Of a stretch of 5,796 bases of DNA, positions 1-4,362 are shown in pieces. A model generated the notes under the pieces. It saw only the letters and a program-made list of their open reading frames with translations. It did no database searches and had not been told where the DNA came from. The DNA is from Desulfovibrio sp. GTDB lineage: Bacteria; Desulfobacterota; Desulfovibrionia; Desulfovibrionales; Desulfovibrionaceae. The DNA lies in assembly GCA_031275955.1 (NCBI GenBank), contig JAISNZ010000181.1:1-5796 (forward strand), written 5' to 3'. Numbering within the stretch: the first letter of the stretch is position 1; each line of letters begins with the position of its first letter. Made by a program: the position numbers and the translations under genes.

Positions 1-497
1 GCGTGACAACCGGCGCAATTGCTTTTGGCCTGCCCGTTTTTGCCGAGATAGGCGTCATGGGAAATTCCGCCGATCTCCGAGATCCCTTTTTCGCCTTTGG
101 CGTCTTTGTACAGATCAGCATGGCAGCCGAGGCAATTGGCATCGTCGACAAAGCGCCGGGCAGTGCCTTGCAGCGCCGCCCGGTCAAGAATTACGGGGGA
201 GTTGATCAGGTGGACGAAAAGATGCCTGAGGCCTGAATCGGTTTTTACGGCCAGATAGCGCGGACCGAAGCCGGGCGGGATATGGCATTGGGCGCAGCCG
301 ATCTCTTTTCCGTCCTTGTCCAGGGCGTGGGCGGAACTTCGCAGTTCCTCCCTCTGGACGCCCATCTCGTGACAGACGGACGAACAGAAGGACATGCTCG
401 AGGTGACGGACAGGATGGGATAGGCGCCGCCCGCCAGAACAACCAGAACTCCCGCAAACAGGGCCGCCCGCCAGTATCTTTTTTTTCCTTCAGCCAT
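1..497 (-). CDS. NapC/NirT-family membrane-anchored tetraheme cytochrome c (partial, 3' end outside window)
   Basis: Reading the minus strand from the ATG at 497 gives 165 codons open to the window edge. The N-terminus is short and basic (MAEGKKRYWR), followed by one hydrophobic segment at about residues 9-30, which fits an uncleaved signal-anchor with the heme domain in the periplasm. Four heme-attachment sites follow: C38-SSV-C42-H43, C68-AQ-C71-H72, C122-LG-C125-H126 and C161-AG-C164-H165. Four c-hemes behind one N-terminal helix is the NapC/NirT/NrfH architecture; these proteins oxidise menaquinol and feed a periplasmic reductase. The CHEM at heme 1 resembles the CHxM site of NrfH, where Met can be the iron ligand. 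Heme 1 is CX3CH instead of CX2CH. The family is usually about 160-200 residues, so little is missing. The partner reductase would lie beyond position 1, so NrfH, NapC or another quinol dehydrogenase cannot be separated here. The Shine-Dalgarno is weak. A GTG at 581-579 is in frame, but the added residues do not look like a signal peptide, and an in-frame stop lies at 626-624. Confidence 0.88.
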   Translation of the reverse strand, partial: MAEGKKRYWRAALFAGVLVVLAGGAYPILSVTSSMSFCSSVCHEMGVQREELRSSAHALDKDGKEIGCAQCHIPPGFGPRYLAVKTDSGLRHLFVHLINSPVILDRAALQGTARRFVDDANCLGCHADLYKDAKGEKGISEIGGISHDAYLGKNGQAKSNCAGCH

Positions 498-733
498 GGG
501 AAAACATCCGGAAACGCCGGGCGCGCAACGCGCCAGGGCGCGGAAACAAAGCCGCGCCGGCGTCGGGCAGAACGATGGCACATCCCAGGCGCGCGCAGCC
601 CGCAGCGGATCGCGCGCGCAGCCTCAGAACATGTTTTTTGTTCTCCGCCTCTTTCGGGCCTGTTCCTCCAATGGATCCTGCGGTCCTTATAGCCTCGCGC
701 CAGGAAGACGCGGGGCGGCAAGCCAGAAGCCGG
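498..733 (-). other. Gap between the fmdE-like gene and the cytochrome gene: leader or control region, no gene seen
   Basis: This 236-bp gap separates two minus-strand genes and I see no convincing protein in any frame. It holds a 12-bp direct repeat (GCGCGCGCAGCC on the plus strand at 589-600 and 612-623), an inverted repeat AGAACA/TGTTCT (626-631 and 639-644, 7-nt spacer), a GC-rich hairpin GGCGCG-CAA-CGCGCC (520-534), and one copy of CCTGTTCC (659-666), an octamer that recurs in the control region at 1341-1519. A TATAAG on the minus strand (691-686) could be a -10 element, but no good -35 sits at the right distance. The gap is long enough for the cytochrome gene to have its own promoter, although co-transcription with the upstream fmdE-like gene cannot be excluded. 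Confidence 0.5.
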
Positions 734-1324
734 TTATGGCGTTTTCGTCTGCCTGGGCCACATGACAAAGGGAATTTCACCCTGGCAGAGCAGGCATTTG
801 TCTCCATGCTTGCGCGGGTAGCTCTCTTTACAGCAGGGGCACAGCGCCACCGGCCCGCCGCTTTTTTTGCCGAGAAAGGCGTTGTCGGCACGCATCTCGG
901 CCAGGGCCAGGAAAGAGGTCCCGGCCTGCTCAATTTCCCGCTCCAGCAGCGCGTCGTTCTGCTCTTCCCTGCTTTTTTCCTTCATGAACCAGGCGCGTAT
1001 TTCCGGCCAGGGGCCGAGGCGTGAGGGGTCAACAAAACAGCGGATGCCGCGGCCGCTATATTTGTCGAAGAGGGACAAGGCCATCTTCCCGTGGTTGATG
1101 ACGTGCAGGCGCCCGTTGCCCGTACTGCACGGCGTGAGCAGTTGCACGGCATCCGGCAGACAGTTCCGGGTCTCGACAAGCGCCTCGAACAGGGTGTCCT
1201 CCGGCAAAGCGGTCCTCGCGGCCGTAACCATATGGCCCCCAAGCAGAACGCCGGGCGCGGCGCAGCCGTGGAATTTTTCCGTCATCCGCCTGAATTCCGC
1301 AAAGGTGTGGGGATCGATAGTCAT
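734..1324 (-). CDS. FmdE-family protein with C-terminal zinc ribbon
   Basis: This encodes 196 residues starting MTIDPHTF. The ATG at 1324 is preceded on the minus strand by GGAGGAGGG (1337-1329), an excellent ribosome site; an in-frame start nine codons upstream (1351) would place that site inside the gene and is less likely. The FmdE domain (about residues 10-115) shows the family's features: FHGCAAPGVLLGG (18-30), NCLPDAVQLLTPC (54-66), GNG (69-71) and HGKMALSL (78-85). FmdE is named after subunit E of the molybdenum formylmethanofuran dehydrogenase operon, but bacterial members have no settled function; a role in metal or molybdopterin-enzyme metabolism is often guessed. The C-terminus has C162-PC-C165 and C177-LL-C180, a four-Cys zinc ribbon typical of longer FmdE proteins. 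The commonest motif is HGHxCPG, whereas here the second His is Cys21 and the usual Cys position is Ala23. The gene lies upstream of the cytochrome on the same strand and diverges from the Rrf2 gene. Family assignment is firm; function is unknown. Confidence 0.85.
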   Translation of the reverse strand: MTIDPHTFAEFRRMTEKFHGCAAPGVLLGGHMVTAARTALPEDTLFEALVETRNCLPDAVQLLTPCSTGNGRLHVINHGKMALSLFDKYSGRGIRCFVDPSRLGPWPEIRAWFMKEKSREEQNDALLEREIEQAGTSFLALAEMRADNAFLGKKSGGPVALCPCCKESYPRKHGDKCLLCQGEIPFVMWPRQTKTP

Positions 1325-1482
1325 GAAACCCTCCTCCGCCGGAACAGGCATCCCCCGCGCGGAACAGGGGGTTGCCCCGGGGATGCGCAGGCGTCCGGGC
1401 GGGCGCTTTCGGAAGTGATCCCCGCAACCTGTCGACCGTCCGCCGCCGCAAACGATGTTGATCGAAATTGCCCCTTACTGTA
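1325..1482 (-). promoter_or_regulatory. Long structured 5' leader of the fmdE-like gene, possible cis-regulatory RNA
   Basis: If the promoter at 1483-1510 is used, the transcript starts near 1476 and carries an untranslated leader of about 150 nt. An outer stem pairs GCATCCCC (1348-1355) with GGGGATGC (1379-1386), and a small inner hairpin GGGG-TTG-CCCC (1368-1378) is nested within it. The structure ends about 11 nt before the Shine-Dalgarno. The octamer GGAACAGG occurs twice with a 20-bp offset (1341-1348 and 1361-1368, plus strand). An FmdE-family gene behind a structured leader suggests a metal- or cofactor-sensing RNA, for instance of the molybdenum cofactor class, but I could not match a consensus by eye, so this is only a hypothesis. 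The region could equally be protein-bound DNA. Confidence 0.35.
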
Positions 1483-1510
1483 AGTATATCATTCAGTGAG
1501 CGCGGAACAA
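1483..1510 (-). promoter_or_regulatory. Probable sigma70-type promoter for the fmdE-like gene
   Basis: On the minus strand TTGTTC (1510-1505) and TATACT (1488-1483) are separated by 16 bp, close to the -35/-10 consensus. The -35 hexamer lies inside the inverted repeat at 1503-1520. The palindrome CTTAC-T-GTAAG (1474-1484) covers the end of the -10 and the expected start point. Both placements would suit repression. Confidence 0.5.
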
Positions 1511-1520
1511 CCCTGTTCCG
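1503..1520. promoter_or_regulatory. Candidate operator: 7-bp inverted repeat between divergent genes
   Basis: CGGAACA (1503-1509) and TGTTCCG (1514-1520) form a perfect inverted repeat with a 4-bp centre (ACCC). It overlaps the -35 of the leftward promoter and lies 68 bp before the start of the rightward Rrf2 gene. Symmetry, length and position fit a dimeric regulator. The adjacent Rrf2 protein is the obvious candidate, by inference only. Confidence 0.45.
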
Positions 1521-1546
1521 ACCTGGGGATTGAAAGGATCTTGCCA

Positions 1547-1575
1547 TTGACAATAGACCCACTTTTTAGCCTGTC
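1547..1575 (+). promoter_or_regulatory. Weak candidate promoter for the Rrf2 gene
   Basis: A consensus TTGACA lies at 1547-1552, but no good -10 follows at 16-18 bp (around CCTGTC, 1570-1575). Transcription from it would start very close to the ribosome site at 1578-1583. An alternative -35 is TTGAAA at 1530-1535 with CAATAG at 1551-1556 after only 15 bp. The true start cannot be decided from the sequence, and a poor core promoter could mean that an activator is needed. Confidence 0.25.
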
Positions 1576-1587
1576 CTGGAGGGCGTT

Positions 1588-2052
1588 ATGGAATTGAAAC
1601 CGGACATACGCTATGCCATAAGGGTCGTTTTTACGTTAACCGGTTTGAACAAGCCGGTATCCATAGCCTGGTTGGCGGAAAAAACGGGAATCGCCCTGCG
1701 CGCCGTTGAGCTTATCCATTCCGCCTTGAAGCGAAACGGGCTGACAACGAGCGCCGTCGGCGCAAAGGGCGGCATAAAATTGGCAGTGCCGCTGGCCGAA
1801 ATAACGCTTGGCGGACTTGTTGAAATTTTTGACGGCGGTATTGAGTTTTCCATCTGCTCCGGCAAAAAAACCAATGAATGTCCGGACAAACAAAAATGCG
1901 CGATGCGATCCGTGTGGAACGGGCTGTCTGCCAGAATTCAGCAAAAACTGAATTCCATCTCCCTTGAGGAAATTTTTCAGGATTATGTTGAAAACCCGTC
2001 GAAAACCATGCGCAGGGCGGCGTGCATTGCCGATAGACTTCTTCAGCCGTGA
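1588..2052 (+). CDS. Rrf2-family transcriptional regulator with three-Cys Fe-S type motif
   Basis: The product is 154 residues, the usual Rrf2/IscR size. The ATG follows GGAGGG (1578-1583) by 4 bp. The N-terminal winged helix-turn-helix spans about residues 7-70, with a likely recognition region near 36-51 and the wing GAKGGIKLAVP (58-68), which corresponds to the GxxGGxxL segment of the family. Cys90, Cys98 and Cys104 (spacing 7 and 5) sit where IscR has its three cluster ligands, so binding of a [2Fe-2S] or similar cluster is likely; Cys146 is an extra. Rrf2 proteins sense Fe-S status, NO, redox or cysteine supply and bind DNA as dimers. The gene diverges from fmdE and precedes the acyl-CoA dehydrogenase operon by 251 bp with a new promoter between, so it is probably its own unit and may regulate either side. 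Its base composition looks less GC-rich than the flanking genes, which could mean different ancestry. No specific orthologue is assigned. Confidence 0.9.
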   Translation: MELKPDIRYAIRVVFTLTGLNKPVSIAWLAEKTGIALRAVELIHSALKRNGLTTSAVGAKGGIKLAVPLAEITLGGLVEIFDGGIEFSICSGKKTNECPDKQKCAMRSVWNGLSARIQQKLNSISLEEIFQDYVENPSKTMRRAACIADRLLQP

Positions 2053-2063
2053 CTGTGGAATGA

Positions 2064-2083
2064 GATCGGGGGCTTTGCCGATC
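2064..2083 (+). terminator. Possible weak terminator hairpin after the Rrf2 gene
   Basis: GATCGG (2064-2069) pairs with CCGATC (2078-2083) around an 8-nt loop, 12 bp after the stop codon. No T-run follows, so intrinsic termination is doubtful; it could instead protect the 3' end. Confidence 0.25.
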
Positions 2084-2153
2084 CCCGGCAGGATGAGGCC
2101 GAGGACATCTGTTTGGAACTGGAATTACATGCCTCTGCGTCTGGGCGGAGGGG

Positions 2154-2183
2154 TTGACAGAAAAAATTTTTGGAGCGTATAGC
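2154..2183 (+). promoter_or_regulatory. Promoter of the acyl-CoA dehydrogenase-etfBA operon
   Basis: A consensus TTGACA (2154-2159) is followed after 18 bp by TATAGC (2178-2183). The spacer contains an A6T5 tract (2161-2171) that may bend DNA. Transcription would start near 2190, within the near-palindrome CACTA-AC-TAGTG (2188-2199), leaving a leader of about 115 nt. This is the best-looking promoter in the window. Confidence 0.6.
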
Positions 2184-2187
2184 TTGT

Positions 2188-2303
2188 CACTAACTAGTGG
2201 AATCAGGCCGAATCAAAAGATTCCGCATTAACGGCGCAGGGAGGAACGTGCCCTGTCGCGGAAAACGCGGCCGCCCGCGGGAAAGGAAACCGGAGGAGTC
2301 CCT
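2188..2303 (+). promoter_or_regulatory. 5' leader of the operon with start-site inverted repeat and small hairpins
   Basis: CACTA-AC-TAGTG (2188-2199) sits at the predicted start point, a common operator position. GATTC (2219-2223) can pair either with GAATC at 2210-2214 (4-nt AAAA loop) or with the earlier copy in GGAATC (2199-2204), giving two mutually exclusive hairpins. A GC-rich stretch follows and ends in GGAGGAG (2292-2298), a strong ribosome site 5 bp before the ATG. No small ORF with its own ribosome site was seen. Confidence 0.35.
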
Positions 2304-3443
2304 ATGGATTTTGACTTGACCCAGGAACAGGAAATGGCCCAAAAACTGTACCGCGCCTTTGCGGAAAAAGAGGTGAAACCCCTGGCCCATGCCATTGACG
2401 AAGAAGAGCGATTCCCTGTGGAAACGGTGGAAAAAATGGGCAGGCTGGGATTTCTGGGCATACCCATCCCCAGGGAATACGGAGGCCAGGGCTGCGACAA
2501 TCTGACCTATGCCATGTGCGTCGAGGAACTTTCCCGTGTCTGCGCCACCACCGGAACCATCGTCAGCGCGCACACCTCCTTGGCCTGCGCGCCTCTTCTG
2601 GACTTCGGCACCCCGGCCCAGAAGGAGAAGTACCTGATTCCCCTGGCCAAAGGGGAAAAGCTGGGGGCCTTTGCCCTGACCGAGCCCAACGCGGGCTGCG
2701 ACGCCGCCGGGCAGCAGACCAGGGCCGTGCGGGACGGCGACAGCTATATCCTGAACGGGACCAAGGTCTTCATTACCAACGCGGAGGCGGCGGACATCTA
2801 TCTCGTCTTTGCCATGACCGACAAGTCAAAGGGCACACGGGGCATTTCCGCCTTTGTCGTGGAAAAGGATTTTCCGGGTTTTTCCATCGGGAAAAAGGAA
2901 AAGAAGATGGGCATCCGGGCCTCCGCCACCTGTGAGCTGATCTTCCGCGACTGCCGCGTGCCCGCGGCCAACCTGATGGGGCAGGAGGGAAGGGGTTTTG
3001 AGTACGCCATGAAGACCCTGGACGGGGGGCGGATCGGCATCGCCTCCCAGGCCGTGGGCATAGCCCAGGGCGCCCTGAACGAAACCCTGCGCCACGTCAA
3101 GGAACGCAAGCAGTTCGGCAAGCCTCTGGCCGCCTTCCAGAATACCCAGTTCCAGATCGCGGACATGGTTCCCCGCGTGGATGCCGCCCGGCTGCTTGTC
3201 CTCAGGGCTGCCGTGGCCAAGGACACGGGCAAGCCGTACAGCGCCATCGCGGCCATGGCCAAGCTCTTTGCCTCGGAAACCGCCATGGCCGTCACCACCA
3301 AGTGCGTCCAGTTGTACGGCGGCTACGGGTACATGCGCGACTATCCTCTGGAGCGCATGATGCGCGACGCCAAAATCACCGAAATTTATGAAGGCACCAG
3401 CGAGGTGCAGCGGATGGTCATCTCCGCCCATCTCTTGAGATAG
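2304..3443 (+). CDS. Acyl-CoA dehydrogenase, short-chain/butyryl-CoA dehydrogenase type
   Basis: The 379-residue product is full length for the family. It is an FAD flavoenzyme catalysing alpha,beta-dehydrogenation of an acyl-CoA or, with a suitable EtfAB, reduction of an enoyl-CoA; the location is cytosolic. The N-terminal helical domain covers about 1-120, the beta domain 121-230 and the C-terminal helical domain 231-379. Signature 1 is at 124-136 (ALTEPNAGCDAAG). FITNAE (156-161), RIGIASQAVGIAQGA (243-257) and ERKQFGKP (267-274) are typical of the SCAD/Bcd branch. Signature 2 starts at Q336 (QLYGGYGYMRDYP). In IYEGTSEVQR the Glu at 363 matches the catalytic base of SCAD and MCAD. One oddity is Cys132, where most members have Ser or Thr (GSD or GTD). 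The 90-bp gap and the following etfB and etfA genes show that these are its redox partners. The substrate is uncertain: butyryl-CoA/crotonyl-CoA is the default, while acryloyl-CoA or a branched-chain substrate is possible. Confidence 0.93.
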   Translation: MDFDLTQEQEMAQKLYRAFAEKEVKPLAHAIDEEERFPVETVEKMGRLGFLGIPIPREYGGQGCDNLTYAMCVEELSRVCATTGTIVSAHTSLACAPLLDFGTPAQKEKYLIPLAKGEKLGAFALTEPNAGCDAAGQQTRAVRDGDSYILNGTKVFITNAEAADIYLVFAMTDKSKGTRGISAFVVEKDFPGFSIGKKEKKMGIRASATCELIFRDCRVPAANLMGQEGRGFEYAMKTLDGGRIGIASQAVGIAQGALNETLRHVKERKQFGKPLAAFQNTQFQIADMVPRVDAARLLVLRAAVAKDTGKPYSAIAAMAKLFASETAMAVTTKCVQLYGGYGYMRDYPLERMMRDAKITEIYEGTSEVQRMVISAHLLR

Positions 3444-3445
3444 CG

Positions 3446-3487
3446 GGAATCGGGAGAGGACGCGGCCGGACCCGCGCGGGCGATTCC
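3446..3487 (+). other. Inverted repeat in the dehydrogenase-etfB intergenic gap
   Basis: GGAATCG (3446-3452) pairs perfectly with CGATTCC (3481-3487), enclosing a GC-rich loop that contains the 10-bp palindrome CCCGCGCGGG (3471-3480). It begins two bases after the dehydrogenase stop. There is no T-run, so it is more likely an mRNA processing or stability element, allowing unequal expression of dehydrogenase and Etf, than a terminator. Confidence 0.35.
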
Positions 3488-3533
3488 TCCGGCTGTGCGA
3501 AAAGCATACACTGCGAGAAAGAGGAGCAGGCTG

Positions 3534-4319
3534 ATGAACATCGTTGTTTGCATCAAGCAGGTGCCCGACACCACGGAAGTGAAGCTGGACCCGGTTACGG
3601 GCACGCTCATCCGCAAAGGGGTGCCAAGCATTATCAACCCGGACGACAAGGCCGCCATTGAAGCCGCCCTGCGCATCAAGGACCAGTCCGGGGCCAGGGT
3701 GACCATCCTGAGCATGGGGCCTCCCCAGGCGGACGCGGCCCTGCGCGAGGCCCTGGCCATGGGGGCGGACGAAGCCATTCTTCTGTCCGACAAGGCCTTC
3801 GGCGGCGCCGATACCTGGGCGACCTCCTCCACCATTGCCGCGGCGGTCAGGAAACTGAAGTACGATCTGGTCCTCACCGGCCGCCAGGCCATTGACGGCG
3901 ACACCGCCCAGGTCGGCCCGCAAATGGCGGAGCATCTGGGCCTGCCCAACATCAGCTACGCCGAGGAACTGCGTCTGGAGGGCGACAGCGTAATCGTCCG
4001 GCGGCAGTACGAAGACCGCCGCCATATAGTCAAGGCCAAACTGCCCTGCCTGGTCACGGTGCTGAGCGAGCTGAACGAGCCGCGCTACATGACTCCCGGC
4101 GGCATCTACGCCGCCTACCGCGAAAAGGAGGTCCTGCGCTGGGGCCGCGCGGATCTGGATATCGACGACAGCAACCTCGGCCTGCACGGCTCCCCCACGC
4201 GGGTGTACAAATCCTTCACCAAGGCCCTCAAAGGCAAGGGCACTGTCGTGACCCCGGATTCTCCCCAGGAATCCGCCAACTGGCTCGTGGACAGGCTGCG
4301 GGACAAATTCGTCCTGTAG
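3534..4319 (+). CDS. etfB: Electron transfer flavoprotein beta subunit, clostridial/bifurcating-like
   Basis: The product is 261 residues, the normal EtfB length. The ATG at 3534 gives the canonical start MNIVVCIKQVPDT and follows GAGGAG (3521-3526) by 7 bp; an in-frame GTG at 3495 would add 13 residues that do not look like EtfB and would bury the ribosome site. EtfB pairs with EtfA to form the heterodimer that exchanges electrons with acyl-CoA dehydrogenases. GRQAIDGDTAQVGPQ (116-130) is the nucleotide-binding segment. The DGDTAQVGP form is that of clostridial-type Etfs, which bind FAD there and can bifurcate electrons, unlike the DDDCNQTGQ form of mitochondrial ETF, which holds AMP. NEPRYM (181-186) is also typical of that group. 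The C-terminal arm (about 225-261) embraces EtfA. The order dehydrogenase-etfB-etfA matches the common bacterial arrangement. Family assignment is near certain; bifurcation is an inference from motifs. Confidence 0.95.
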   Translation: MNIVVCIKQVPDTTEVKLDPVTGTLIRKGVPSIINPDDKAAIEAALRIKDQSGARVTILSMGPPQADAALREALAMGADEAILLSDKAFGGADTWATSSTIAAAVRKLKYDLVLTGRQAIDGDTAQVGPQMAEHLGLPNISYAEELRLEGDSVIVRRQYEDRRHIVKAKLPCLVTVLSELNEPRYMTPGGIYAAYREKEVLRWGRADLDIDDSNLGLHGSPTRVYKSFTKALKGKGTVVTPDSPQESANWLVDRLRDKFVL

Positions 4320-4362
4320 TTTCCCCTCCCATGGGAAAACAGAAGCAAGAGGGAGTACCTTC

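Noticed and set aside
282..1024. Several plus-strand open frames opposite the cytochrome and FmdE-like genes
   Set aside because: They have no family resemblance and no good ribosome sites, while the minus strand shows four heme motifs and an FmdE domain with zinc ribbon.
3495..3533. Upstream GTG start for etfB
   Set aside because: It would add 13 residues absent from EtfB proteins; the ATG at 3534 has a well-spaced GAGGAG and the canonical MNIVVCIKQVPDT start.
494..4341. Shared 13-mer CCATGGGAAAACA at 494-506 and 4329-4341
   Set aside because: One copy overlaps the cytochrome start and the other lies in the etfB-etfA gap; the contexts and strands differ and nothing else extends the match, so it is treated as chance.
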